The position numbers and the translations under genes are program-made. Shown here one piece after another: positions 1-8,542 of a stretch of 64,000 nt of DNA. Each line of letters opens with the position of its first letter. Position 1 is the first letter of the stretch. Below the pieces are notes generated by a model that had not been told where the DNA came from, did not search any database, and was given only the letters and a program-made list of their open reading frames with translations. This stretch comes from CAMYLY01 sp036397755 (GTDB lineage: Bacteria; Gemmatimonadota; Gemmatimonadetes; Gemmatimonadales; GWC2-71-9): positions 17,189-81,188 of the forward strand of contig DASWII010000059.1 of the NCBI GenBank assembly GCA_036397755.1, given 5' to 3'.

Positions 1-336
1 GCGGGCACGGTTTCAGGAGCGCCCAAGGTGCGCGCCATGGAGATTGTCGATGCGTTGGAGCCGACCCGCCGGGGACCGTACGCGGGCGCGGTGTGCTACA
101 TCGGGTGGGGTGCGCGCGCCATGGATGCAGCGATCACGATTCGGACCGCCGTGCTGCGTCCCGGGTGGGCCCACGTCCAGGCCGGAGCGGGCATCGTGGC
201 CGATTCGGAGCCCGAGCGAGAGTTCCTCGAAACCGAACACAAAGCCGGCGCGGTGCTGCGCGCTGTCGCCATGGCAGGAGGTTCGCCAAGCACAGGGGCC
301 CCGGATATATTCCCCTCCCCGGAGGGATCGCGGTGA
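1..336 (+). CDS. trpE: Anthranilate synthase component I, C-terminal end (partial)
   Basis: This is the 3' end of a chorismate-using enzyme; the rest lies upstream of the window. The 111 visible codons open with GTVSGAPKVRAME, the conserved glycine-rich segment of TrpE, then show YAGAV, a conserved IRT strand and AGAGIVADSEPE near the C-terminus. TrpE converts chorismate to anthranilate, the first committed step of tryptophan synthesis, usually with a glutaminase partner. PabB and isochorismate synthases share this fold, but the GAPKVRAM context favours TrpE. The last 20 or so residues are a non-conserved tail. The stop codon overlaps the GTG of the next gene by four bases (GTGA), so the two are probably co-translated although their functions look unrelated. 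Confidence 0.8.
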   Translation, partial: AGTVSGAPKVRAMEIVDALEPTRRGPYAGAVCYIGWGARAMDAAITIRTAVLRPGWAHVQAGAGIVADSEPEREFLETEHKAGAVLRAVAMAGGSPSTGAPDIFPSPEGSR

Positions 337-1940
337 ACGCCTACAAGTTCCTGAGCACGGCTGGAGACCAGACCATTGACGTGAAGCCAGGCCAGACCAT
401 CGTGGTCGGGCGTGCCGTCACGAGCGATTTCCCGATCTACGATCCAACGGTCTCGCGCAAGCACGCGGAGATCTCCATCGCCGACCACGGCGGCGTGCAC
501 GTGCGCGACCTCGGCTCCGCCAACGGGACGTTCGTCAACGGGCAGCAGATCACCGAAATGGTGGCCAACGGCGACGATGTCGTGACGTTTGGGAAGGCCG
601 CCTTCAAAGTCGTCGAGGTCGTTCCACCGGCACGCCAGGCACCGGCGGCGAAGGAACCCGGGGCACGGCCTCCGGACGCGACCATCGTCCGCCAGGTTGC
701 CATCAAGGACCCGCGCAAGGAGTCGGCCGAGGTCCGCAAGAGCGGCGCCCACGCCATCGACCGAGCGATGAGCACTCAGGAGGCTCAGGCTCAGAAGCTC
801 GCGATGCTGCTCGACATCTCCAAGGAGCTCTCCAAACAGCAGGAAGTGGACAAGCTGCTGGGTAAGATCGTGGACATCTGTTTCGAGGTCATGAGGGTCG
901 ATCGCGTCTCGATCATGCTGCTGGAGGGAGAGGTCAGCGCGCAGAACCTCGTGCCGCGAGTCGCCAAGAACCGTCTGGGCGACACCGGCGGCGTCAAAGT
1001 GCCGACGACCATCGCGCAGCGGGCGGTCGAGGAACGTCTGGCGATCCTCTCCGACAACGCCGCGGCGGACTCACGGTTTGGCGGCGCCTCGATCGTCATC
1101 CAGAGCGTGCGCAGTGCCATGGCCGCGCCGCTCATCAGCAGCAATGGACGGGTGCTCGGACTGATTTACGTGGACAGCCAGACGGCCCTCAGCTCCTTCG
1201 GCGATGAGGACCTTGAGTTCCTCATCGCGTTCTCCGGCATCGCGCAGGTCGCGATCGAGAACAGTCAGCTCACCGAGCGCATTCAGCGCGAAGCGGTGGT
1301 CCTGTCCAATTTCCAGCGGTACTTCGCCCCGGACCTCGCGTCGCAGATCGCCGGCCAGGCCGAGGCGGTGCAGCTGGGCGGCACCAAGCGACCGGTCGTG
1401 GTGTTCTTCTCCGACATTCGCGGCTTCACGTCCATGTCGGAGACCATGAATCCGGACGAAATCGCGTCGCTGCTCACCGAGTACTTCACGGAAATGGTGG
1501 AGATCGTGTTCGAGCACGGCGGCACGCTCGACAAGTTCATGGGCGATGCGATCATGGCCCTCTGGGGCGCCCCACTCTCACGCGAGGATGACGCCGACCG
1601 CGCCATGCGTGCCGCCATCGAGATGCAGGAGACCCTGACCAAGCTGAATCAGAAGTGGGCGCAGGAAGGACGCTTGCAGCGTGTCAACATCGGGATCGGG
1701 ATCAATTTCGGCGAGGTCTTCGCCGGCAACATCGGGTCCGATCGGCGGCTCGAGTACACGGTGATCGGCGACGCCGTCAACGTGGCCTCACGCTTGTGCT
1801 CCAAAGCCGGGCCTGGGGAGATCATGATCTCCGAGCCGTTCTACGCGTCCCTCAAGCGGCCCCCCGAGGTGCAGGCGCTCGACTCCATCCAGCTCAAGGG
1901 GAAGGCGCAAGCTGTCCCGGTCTATCGGGTGAAACGGTAG
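333..1940 (+). CDS. FHA-GAF-class III adenylate cyclase
   Basis: A 535-residue cytoplasmic signalling enzyme predicted to make cAMP. Domains in order: an FHA phosphothreonine-binding domain (about 1-90, with SRKHAEI and the GSANGTFVNG signature), a linker, a GAF sensor domain (about 145-300), then a class III cyclase catalytic domain (about 320-520). The cyclase has both metal aspartates (FSDIRGF and FMGDAIM), the Lys and Thr expected for adenine specificity (TLDKF and YTVIG) and the Asn/Arg transition-state pair (VNVASRL), so it should be active. I chose the GTG at 333 because GGAGGG lies 6-10 bases upstream and the FHA domain begins just after it. The 3' end overlaps maf by 19 bases, convergently. 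Confidence 0.9.
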   Translation: MNAYKFLSTAGDQTIDVKPGQTIVVGRAVTSDFPIYDPTVSRKHAEISIADHGGVHVRDLGSANGTFVNGQQITEMVANGDDVVTFGKAAFKVVEVVPPARQAPAAKEPGARPPDATIVRQVAIKDPRKESAEVRKSGAHAIDRAMSTQEAQAQKLAMLLDISKELSKQQEVDKLLGKIVDICFEVMRVDRVSIMLLEGEVSAQNLVPRVAKNRLGDTGGVKVPTTIAQRAVEERLAILSDNAAADSRFGGASIVIQSVRSAMAAPLISSNGRVLGLIYVDSQTALSSFGDEDLEFLIAFSGIAQVAIENSQLTERIQREAVVLSNFQRYFAPDLASQIAGQAEAVQLGGTKRPVVVFFSDIRGFTSMSETMNPDEIASLLTEYFTEMVEIVFEHGGTLDKFMGDAIMALWGAPLSREDDADRAMRAAIEMQETLTKLNQKWAQEGRLQRVNIGIGINFGEVFAGNIGSDRRLEYTVIGDAVNVASRLCSKAGPGEIMISEPFYASLKRPPEVQALDSIQLKGKAQAVPVYRVKR

Positions 1941-2494
1941 GGCGCTCCGACAGCCGCCAGCAGTTCGACGACGATCCGCAGCGGCAGACCGATCACACTG
2001 AAGTAGTCCCCGTCAATCCGCTCCACGAGCACGGCGCCAAACCCCTGCAAGCCGTAGCCACCGGCCTTGTCCATGGGTTCACCGGAGTCCACGTACGCGT
2101 GGATGGTCTCCTCCGACAGGCTGCGAAACCAGACCCTCGTCACGTCGCAGCGCTCGTGCACCGTCCCGTCGCGCACCACGGCGACCGCCGTGATTACGCG
2201 ATGCGCTCGGCCGGACAGCAGCGCTAGCATCCGACGGGCGTCCCGGACGTCGACGGGCTTGCCAAGGATCCGCTCGTCCACCACCACCAGCGTGTCGGCG
2301 GCGAGCACGATGCGATCGGGGTGCTCGGCGGCGACGGCCGTCGCCTTCAACCGAGCCAGACGCACGGCGAGCGACTCCGGCAGCTCGCCGGGTTCCGGCG
2401 TCTCGTCGATGCGCGCGGAAACGACCTCGTGCGGAATATCCAGCATCTCGAGCAGCGTGTGTCGCCGCGGCGACCCGGAAGCGAGGATGATCAC
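1922..2494 (-). CDS. maf: Maf-like nucleoside triphosphate pyrophosphatase
   Basis: A 190-residue Maf/HAM1-superfamily enzyme that hydrolyses non-canonical or excess nucleoside triphosphates to the monophosphate and pyrophosphate. The N-terminal signature LASGSPRR is intact, followed by DETPEPGE, the LAADTLVV strand with its catalytic aspartate, and LSGRAHRVITAV; length is normal for the family. Which nucleotide it prefers (dTTP/UTP or m7GTP) cannot be told by eye. Its start overlaps the dtd stop by four bases, so maf and dtd form a two-gene quality-control pair: one cleans nucleotide pools, the other mischarged tRNA. Confidence 0.93.
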   Translation of the reverse strand: MIILASGSPRRHTLLEMLDIPHEVVSARIDETPEPGELPESLAVRLARLKATAVAAEHPDRIVLAADTLVVVDERILGKPVDVRDARRMLALLSGRAHRVITAVAVVRDGTVHERCDVTRVWFRSLSEETIHAYVDSGEPMDKAGGYGLQGFGAVLVERIDGDYFSVIGLPLRIVVELLAAVGAPYRFTR

Positions 2495-2928
2495 CGCTCG
2501 AGCAGCAGGGTGACCGGTCCGTCGTTCACCAGCGACACGTCCATCGCGGCGGCGAACACGCCGGTCTCCACCCGCAGCCCTGTCGCTTGCAACGACTGCA
2601 CAAAGCGGGAGTACAGCGGTTCCGCCACCGCCGGTGAGGCCGCCGCCACAAACGATGGCCGGCGCCCCTTGCGGGCGTCACCGTAAAGCGTGAACTGCGA
2701 CACGACGAGCACACTCCCGCCGACCTCGGTGATCGATCGATTCATCTTTCCGTCGTGATCCGGGAAAAGCCGGAGGTCTCGAATCTTGTCCGCCATCCAC
2801 TGGACCTGAGGCGGTGCGTCGTCATGCGTGAACGCGACGAGGAGAACGTATCCGCGGCGGATGGACGCGGATACGGCTCCATCGATCGCGACCGCCGCTT
2901 CTCGCACCCGCTGCAGCACAACCCGCAC
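2491..2928 (-). CDS. dtd: D-aminoacyl-tRNA deacylase
   Basis: A 145-residue DTD enzyme that removes D-amino acids, and glycine from tRNA(Ala), from mischarged tRNAs. The family-defining elements are present: MRVVLQRVREA at the N-terminus, SQFTLYGD (the SQxTL active-site motif) and NDGPVTL near the C-terminus (the NxGPVT cross-subunit Gly-cisPro motif). Length matches the standard bacterial enzyme. It lies upstream of maf with an ATGA overlap and 12 bases downstream of the glmS stop, so it may be read through from the glm genes. Confidence 0.95.
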   Translation of the reverse strand: MRVVLQRVREAAVAIDGAVSASIRRGYVLLVAFTHDDAPPQVQWMADKIRDLRLFPDHDGKMNRSITEVGGSVLVVSQFTLYGDARKGRRPSFVAAASPAVAEPLYSRFVQSLQATGLRVETGVFAAAMDVSLVNDGPVTLLLER

Positions 2929-2940
2929 GGGTGCGCCGTC

Positions 2941-4767
2941 CTATTCGACCGTCACGGACTTCGCGAGGTTGCGCGGGCGATCCACATCGCAGCCCCGGCG
3001 GACCGCGGTATAGTACGCGAAGAGCTGCAGCGGCAGCACCGTGAGCACCGGCGTGAGGAAGTCCAGCGTTGGCGGAATCGTCAGCGTGTGCTCGGCGAGC
3101 GCCGCGATCTGCTCGTCGCCCTCCGTGACAACCGCAAGAACCTTCCCGCCGCGCGCCCGCACCTCCTCGAGATTGGACACGATCTTCGTATGCACCGCGT
3201 CGTGCGGCGCCACGAAGACTACCGGCATCATCTCGTCGATCAGCGCGATCGGCCCGTGCTTCATTTCAGCGGCGGGATACCCTTCCGCGTGGATATACGA
3301 GATTTCCTTGAGCTTGAGCGCACCCTCGAGCGCCACAGGGAAATTGTACCCCCGACCCAAGTACAGCGCGTTCTGGGCCCGCATGAACGTCTCCGCAATG
3401 CGCTCGACTCGCTTGGCCCCTTTCAGCACGAGCTCGACCTGTTCCGGCAGGCGCTGCAATGCGCGAACGATCTCCCGCCCCTGCAGCACGGAAAGCGCCC
3501 GGAGCCTCCCCAACCGAAGCGTGAAGAGCGCCAGCGCCACGACCTGCGAAGTGAACGCCTTGGTGCTCGCCACACCGATCTCGGGACCCGCGTGGATGTA
3601 GATGCCCCCATCGACGTCGCGGGCGATGGAGCTACCGACCACATTGACGACGCCGATCGTCCGCGCTCCGCGGTGTTTGGCCTCCCGCAGCGCCGCGAGC
3701 GTGTCGGCCGTCTCGCCGCTCTGCGAGATCCCGATCACCAGCGTGCGTTCATCCAACACCGGATTGCGATAGCGTAGCTCGGAGGCGTACTCGACCTCGA
3801 CCGGAATCCGCGCCAGCTCCTCCAGCATGTACTCGCCGATCAGTGCCGCGTGCCATGACGTGCCGCACGCGGTGAGCACGATCCGCTCGATCGCGAGCAG
3901 CTCCTTGTCCGTCATGTTCAGTCCCGAGAGCTTGGCCGTTCCCTCTTCTTCGAGGAGCCGACCTCTCAGTGTCGTGCGGATGCTCTCGGGCTGATCGAGA
4001 ATCTCCTTGAGCATGAAGTGGGCGTACCCGCCTCGCTCGATCTTGCCAAGATCCCAATCCAGCTCCACCGACGGCTTGTCGATCTCGGTTGAATCGAGGT
4101 CCAGCACCTGGTGCCCGTTGGGGCGGAGGACGGCGATCTCGCCATCGTCCAGATACACGACTGTGCGCGTGTACTCCAACACGGCGGCCGCATCCGACGC
4201 CACGAACTGCTCGCCCTCACCGACGCCGATCAGGAGTGGAGACCCGTTGCGGGCGACCACCAGCACGTCGGGCTCGCGCCCGGACATCACCGCGATTCCA
4301 TAGGCGCCCTCGACCTCACGCAGGGCCGCGGCGACCGCGTCCACCAATGAGCCGCGGTAGAACTGCTCGATCAGATGCGCGAGCACCTCCGTGTCGGTCT
4401 CGGATCGGAACGTATGACCCCGCTCGACGAGCGCCTCACGCAGCGTGGTGGCGTTCTCGATGATGCCGTTGTGCACCACCGCCACCGTCCCACCACAGTC
4501 GATGTGCGGGTGGGCGTTGGCCTCGTTGGGCACGCCATGCGTGGCCCACCGGGTGTGCGCGATTCCCAGGAGCGAGTGGAGCTTGAGCGGCGCCAGATGC
4601 TCGCGGAGCCCGTTGACGCGACCGGCGACTCGCTCCACGTGCAGACCGCCGTCGCGCAAGACCGCGACCCCAGCCGAGTCGTACCCTCGGTATTCCAACC
4701 GGGCCAACCCGTCGAGCAGCAGCGGCATGGCGTTCCGCCGACCGACATAGCCTACAATCCCGCACAT
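2941..4767 (-). CDS. glmS: Glutamine-fructose-6-phosphate aminotransferase
   Basis: A 608-residue GlmS, which makes glucosamine-6-phosphate from fructose-6-phosphate and glutamine and commits carbon to peptidoglycan and LPS precursors. The start is fixed by chemistry: the nucleophilic cysteine must be residue 2, giving MCGIVGYVG from the ATG at 4767 rather than the start five codons upstream. The glutaminase half is followed by two SIS sugar-isomerase domains (GTSWHAALIGE and SQSGETADT in the first) and the usual C-terminal end KSVTVE. One base separates it from glmM, whose product uses glucosamine-6-phosphate, so the pair is an operon. I saw no glmS-type ribozyme in the one-base junction or inside glmM. 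Confidence 0.97.
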   Translation of the reverse strand: MCGIVGYVGRRNAMPLLLDGLARLEYRGYDSAGVAVLRDGGLHVERVAGRVNGLREHLAPLKLHSLLGIAHTRWATHGVPNEANAHPHIDCGGTVAVVHNGIIENATTLREALVERGHTFRSETDTEVLAHLIEQFYRGSLVDAVAAALREVEGAYGIAVMSGREPDVLVVARNGSPLLIGVGEGEQFVASDAAAVLEYTRTVVYLDDGEIAVLRPNGHQVLDLDSTEIDKPSVELDWDLGKIERGGYAHFMLKEILDQPESIRTTLRGRLLEEEGTAKLSGLNMTDKELLAIERIVLTACGTSWHAALIGEYMLEELARIPVEVEYASELRYRNPVLDERTLVIGISQSGETADTLAALREAKHRGARTIGVVNVVGSSIARDVDGGIYIHAGPEIGVASTKAFTSQVVALALFTLRLGRLRALSVLQGREIVRALQRLPEQVELVLKGAKRVERIAETFMRAQNALYLGRGYNFPVALEGALKLKEISYIHAEGYPAAEMKHGPIALIDEMMPVVFVAPHDAVHTKIVSNLEEVRARGGKVLAVVTEGDEQIAALAEHTLTIPPTLDFLTPVLTVLPLQLFAYYTAVRRGCDVDRPRNLAKSVTVE

Positions 4768-4768
4768 A

Positions 4769-6157
4769 TCAGCTCCGTCCATCCAAGGTGGCGCGCGCCC
4801 GCTCGATCAACTCCTGGGCGTCACGTGCGTCTGGGGCCTCGGCAATGAGCCGGATCACCGGCTCGGTCCCCGACGGTCGAACGTGCAACCAGCGCCCACT
4901 CCACGCAAATCGCAGGCCGTCTTGCCGGTCAACCCCGGGAGCATCGAGCGCGGACTCCAGCTGTTGGTAAATCTCATCTAACCGGTTCGCATACTTCATC
5001 TTAGCTTTGACAATAACATACCGCGGCTGGCCAGCCACTAGACCACTGACACTCCGTCCGGACCGCGCGACCAGGTCCAGAACGAGGGCTGCGGCCAGCG
5101 GGGCGTCCCTCCCCAGATGGAAGCTGGGCAGCATGACGCCCCCGTTCCCCTCTCCTCCCACCACGGCACCCCGTTCCCGCAGCCCCCTCGCGACATGGGC
5201 CTCACCCACCGGCACCCGCACCACCATCGCCCCAAAGGGCTTCGCGGCATCATCGACTACGAGCGACGTGGACAAGTTCACCACGACCGGTCCCACACGC
5301 CGTTCGAGCACCGTCCGAACCGCGAACGCCAGGGTGTAGTCTTCGCCGATCGGCCCACCGGTTTCGTCCACCAGCGCCAGCCGGTCCCCATCGGGATCCA
5401 CCGCCATACCCAGGTCGGCGCCCGACGACCGCACGAGCTGCGAGAGCGCGCCGAGGTTCGCGGGAATCGGTTCCGGCTCGCGGGGGAACTGCCCGTCGGT
5501 CTCCAGATCCATGCCGATGATCCGGCACCCCAACCGATCGAGGAGCAGGGGCATGATCGCGCCACCCACGCCACGGACACAGTCCAGCGCCACCGTCAAC
5601 TGTCGGGCGCGAACCGCCGCGCCGTCCACGTAGGGCACGCGCAGCACTCCGTCCACATGCCGTGCGATCGCCGTAGTATCCTCGACGAGCGTTCCTCGCG
5701 GTGGATGATCCGGCGCTGGCGGGCCGTCCGCCAGGGCAAACAGCTGGCGCGCGCGGTCGCGATCGAGGAACAATCCGTCCTCGCCAATGAATTTGAGTGC
5801 GTTCCACTCGATTGGGTTGTGGCTGGCCGTGATGACAATCCCTCCGGCGGCGCGATGGTGCTCCACGGCCAGCTGCACGGTCGGCGTCGGCACGATGCCA
5901 CAGCTCACGACGTCCATGCCAAGGGCCTGCAGCGCGGCCGCCGCCGCGGCCGCGTATTCCTTGCCCGACGCTCGGGAGTCCCGTCCCAACACCACTACCC
6001 GGCCATGCGTTCCACAGAGCACGCCGAACGCACGGGCATAGCGCGCGATGACGGCCGGCGTCAGATCGCTGCCCACCAAGCCGCGAACCCCCGAGACCCC
6101 ACGCATCAACGTGCCGCTCACCGCGACCATCTCCGATCGTGTAAGTGCATTGTGCAA
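4769..6157 (-). CDS. glmM: Phosphoglucosamine mutase-type phosphohexomutase
   Basis: A phosphohexomutase of about 460 residues, most likely converting glucosamine-6-phosphate to glucosamine-1-phosphate. Visible motifs are the catalytic phosphoserine loop TASHNP (about residue 112), the metal-binding DPDGDRLALVD, the sugar-binding GEGNGGV and the phosphate-binding RPSGTEPVIR. Position next to glmS is the main argument for GlmM over a phosphomannomutase/phosphoglucomutase; the N-terminus (GVSGVRG rather than FGTDGVRG) is somewhat unlike classical GlmM. The TTG at 6157 has GGAG nine bases upstream; an ATG at 6130 is an alternative start without a well-spaced ribosome site. A hairpin lies over the TTG's ribosome site (see 6162-6187). 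Confidence 0.85.
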   Translation of the reverse strand: MHNALTRSEMVAVSGTLMRGVSGVRGLVGSDLTPAVIARYARAFGVLCGTHGRVVVLGRDSRASGKEYAAAAAAALQALGMDVVSCGIVPTPTVQLAVEHHRAAGGIVITASHNPIEWNALKFIGEDGLFLDRDRARQLFALADGPPAPDHPPRGTLVEDTTAIARHVDGVLRVPYVDGAAVRARQLTVALDCVRGVGGAIMPLLLDRLGCRIIGMDLETDGQFPREPEPIPANLGALSQLVRSSGADLGMAVDPDGDRLALVDETGGPIGEDYTLAFAVRTVLERRVGPVVVNLSTSLVVDDAAKPFGAMVVRVPVGEAHVARGLRERGAVVGGEGNGGVMLPSFHLGRDAPLAAALVLDLVARSGRSVSGLVAGQPRYVIVKAKMKYANRLDEIYQQLESALDAPGVDRQDGLRFAWSGRWLHVRPSGTEPVIRLIAEAPDARDAQELIERARATLDGRS

Positions 6158-6161
6158 CCAT

Positions 6162-6187
6162 AGTTGCTCCCTGTGAGGGCAGCAACT
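6162..6187. promoter_or_regulatory. Inverted repeat in the glmM / sulfhydrylase divergent region
   Basis: AGTTGCT-CCCT-GTG-AGGG-C-AGCAACT forms an 11-bp stem with a 3-base loop and one bulged C. It lies between the divergent starts of glmM (minus) and the PLP enzyme (plus). In the glmM direction the 3' arm carries the GGGAG that would serve the TTG start, so the hairpin could mask that ribosome site; as DNA it could equally be an operator for either gene. Structure is seen directly; function is inferred. Confidence 0.45.
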
Positions 6188-6250
6188 CGGGATGTTGCCG
6201 AAAGCGATTCCAGACGTGTACGTTCACCCGGCCACGAGAACCGAGCGGTC

Positions 6251-7423
6251 ATGACTCGTATCTTCGACGACGATCTGGATTTCGCACTACCCACGCGCGC
6301 CGTACACGCTGGGCAGAAACCCGAGGAAGTCACGGGCGCCATCATGACGCCCATCTTCCAGACATCGACCTACGTCCAGCCGGCACTGGGACGGCACACG
6401 GGGTTCGAGTACGCGCGAACCCGTAATCCGACCCGCGACGCCCTGGAGCGCAACGTCGCCGCGCTCGAGGGCGCGACTCATGGATTCGCCTTCTCGTCGG
6501 GCCTGGCCGCGACCGACGTCGTGCTCAAGCTGTTGAACACGGGTGACCATGTCATCTCCGGCGAGAATGTGTACGGCGGCACGCATCGTCTGATGACACA
6601 GGTCTTCGAGCGGCTGGGGTTGCAGTTCAGCTTCGTCGACACGAGAGACCTCGACGCAATCGCGGCCGCGTGTTCCGCCACGACCCGCATGGTGTTCGTC
6701 GAGAGCCCGACAAACCCCATGATGCGCTTGACCGATCTCACGGCCGTCGGCAACCTCTGTCGCGATCGCGGTCTCATCTTCGTGGTCGACAACACATTCG
6801 CGACTCCCATCTTCCAACGACCGTTGGAGCACGGGGCGACGCTCGTGTTGCACTCCACCACCAAGTACTTGAACGGACACAGCGATATGGTCGGCGGCAT
6901 CGTGTTGACGAGCGACGACGATCTCGCGGGGCGCCTCGCCTTTTTGCAGAATGCCGCGGGCGCCGTACCCGGGCCACTCGACTGCTGGCTCGCGCTCCGC
7001 GGAACGAAGACGTTGCCACTCCGCATGGAGCGCCACGATGCCAACGGGCGTCGACTCGCCGCATGGCTCGCCGAGCACCCGGCGGTGCGGCGCGTGCACT
7101 ACCCCGGGCTCCCCGATCATCCGCAGCATGAGTTGGCGCGGCGGCAGATGCGTGGCTTCGGCGGGATGATCTCATTGGAGCTTGGGACCATCGAGCACGC
7201 GCGCACGATGGTGGAGAATCTCCGGCTCTTTGCGCTGGCGGAGTCGTTGGGCGGCGTGGAGAGCCTGGTGGGACATCCCGCATCCATGACCCATGCGAGC
7301 GTGCCCGAAGGTTTGCGACAATCCATGGGGTTGAGCCCGGGCCTGGTGCGCCTGTCCGTCGGCATTGAGGACGCCGATGATCTCCAGGTAGATCTCGACC
7401 GGGCGCTGCGTGCCGCGAGCTAG
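6251..7423 (+). CDS. Cys/Met-metabolism PLP enzyme (sulfhydrylase or cystathionine gamma-synthase type)
   Basis: A 390-residue fold-type I PLP enzyme of the trans-sulfuration family. It shows the N-terminal TRAVHAG and PIFQTSTY, the YARTRNPT tyrosine/arginine pair that binds the cofactor phosphate of the neighbouring subunit, FSSGLAATD, DNTFATPIFQRP and the cofactor lysine in STTKYLNGHSD; the C-terminal SVGIED is the usual ending. Family members make homocysteine from acylhomoserine and sulfide, make cystathionine, or cleave it; sequence by eye does not separate these. I started at the ATG at 6251, six codons before the conserved region; longer in-frame starts run into the divergent promoter region. 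It stands alone on the plus strand. Confidence 0.88.
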   Translation: MTRIFDDDLDFALPTRAVHAGQKPEEVTGAIMTPIFQTSTYVQPALGRHTGFEYARTRNPTRDALERNVAALEGATHGFAFSSGLAATDVVLKLLNTGDHVISGENVYGGTHRLMTQVFERLGLQFSFVDTRDLDAIAAACSATTRMVFVESPTNPMMRLTDLTAVGNLCRDRGLIFVVDNTFATPIFQRPLEHGATLVLHSTTKYLNGHSDMVGGIVLTSDDDLAGRLAFLQNAAGAVPGPLDCWLALRGTKTLPLRMERHDANGRRLAAWLAEHPAVRRVHYPGLPDHPQHELARRQMRGFGGMISLELGTIEHARTMVENLRLFALAESLGGVESLVGHPASMTHASVPEGLRQSMGLSPGLVRLSVGIEDADDLQVDLDRALRAAS

Positions 7424-7522
7424 CGTCGTGTCCCAGGCGACTCTGACGGTGCATACTGAAACCGGCCTGCCCCACGGCCGTACGGTGAACCGACTCTATC
7501 GTTCCGACGTACGGAGGCACAC

Positions 7523-8542
7523 ATGACCGCGACCCCGATGAACCGTCCACAGACCGTGCTCGAGAACATCTCGGCGGTGACGTGGGAGCACCCCGCGGAT
7601 CGAGCGGCGCTGCAGACCTTGCGCTCGGTCCCGGGATTCAACGAGGCCGTCAAGAAGATCGTCGGATTTTTTGGCGACCGTGGCATTCAGTTGATCTTCC
7701 AGGCGAATGCCGTGCGCGTCGGCCCCACGCAGTTCCCCCGGCTGCACACGCTGATGACCGAAGTGAACACCACCATGGATTGGCCCGAGCAACCCCCACT
7801 GTTCGTGACGCAAACACCGCTCGTCAACGCCAGCGCCGTCGGCGTCGACCATCCGTTCATCGTGATCAACTCCGCGACATTGCGGCTGCTGGACGAACGG
7901 GAGACACGCGTTCTGCTTGGCCACGAGTTGGGCCACGTCATGAGCGGGCATGCGCTGTACCGGACCGTCACGCTGCTGATCCTCCTGTTCGGCTTTCAGA
8001 ACCTGCCGTTCTTGGCCGGGCTCGCCCTGCTCCCGATCAAGCTCGCGCTGCTCGAGTGGTATCGCAAAAGCGAGCTGTCGTCCGACCGGGCCGGCCTGCT
8101 GGCCAGCCAGGATCCCGAAGCCGCCCGCAGCATCTTCCTGCGCCTAGCCGGCGGATCTGAGCGTCACGCCGAAGTACCGTTGCTCGAGGGCATGAATCTC
8201 GACACCTACATGGAGCAGGCCCGGGAGTACGAAGCGTTGGGCGGACCACTCGATGCCATCTACAAGTTGCTGAATACGGCGGGCATGACGCATCCGTTCC
8301 ATACCCTGCGGGCCGCCGAACTGCAGCGTTGGATGGATGGCGGCTCCTATGAACGGATCCTCGGCGGTGAGTTCGTGCACCGTGGCACGGAAGAGGACCG
8401 GCGGCCCTTGGGCCCTGACCTCGGTGAGGCGGCCCGACACTACGCGAAGGGCGCCAAGGAAACGGTGACGCAGGTGGCCGACGCCGCGCGCCGCGCAGCC
8501 TCGGCGTTTTCGGACGCCATCAAGGAGCGGACGAAGCCGTGA
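7523..8542 (+). CDS. M48-family zinc metallopeptidase, HtpX-like
   Basis: A 339-residue peptidase with the HELGH zinc site at residues 134-138 and the downstream third-ligand region KSELSSDRAGLLA, typical of M48 proteases. One hydrophobic stretch (about 148-172) between them gives a membrane hairpin or re-entrant segment, as in HtpX, so the active site should be at the inner face of the membrane. The N-terminal 90 residues have no recognisable domain, and the C-terminal tail after about 290 is charged and alanine-rich. HtpX-like proteases clear misfolded membrane proteins; that role is inferred from the family. The stop overlaps the purD start by four bases (GTGA). Confidence 0.85.
   Translation: MTATPMNRPQTVLENISAVTWEHPADRAALQTLRSVPGFNEAVKKIVGFFGDRGIQLIFQANAVRVGPTQFPRLHTLMTEVNTTMDWPEQPPLFVTQTPLVNASAVGVDHPFIVINSATLRLLDERETRVLLGHELGHVMSGHALYRTVTLLILLFGFQNLPFLAGLALLPIKLALLEWYRKSELSSDRAGLLASQDPEAARSIFLRLAGGSERHAEVPLLEGMNLDTYMEQAREYEALGGPLDAIYKLLNTAGMTHPFHTLRAAELQRWMDGGSYERILGGEFVHRGTEEDRRPLGPDLGEAARHYAKGAKETVTQVADAARRAASAFSDAIKERTKP

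Noticed and set aside
6158..6250. SAM riboswitch before the sulfur-metabolism enzyme
   Set aside because: The gap is only 93 bases, the hairpin there does not fit the SAM-I, SAM-II or SAM/SAH cores, and no T-tailed terminator follows.
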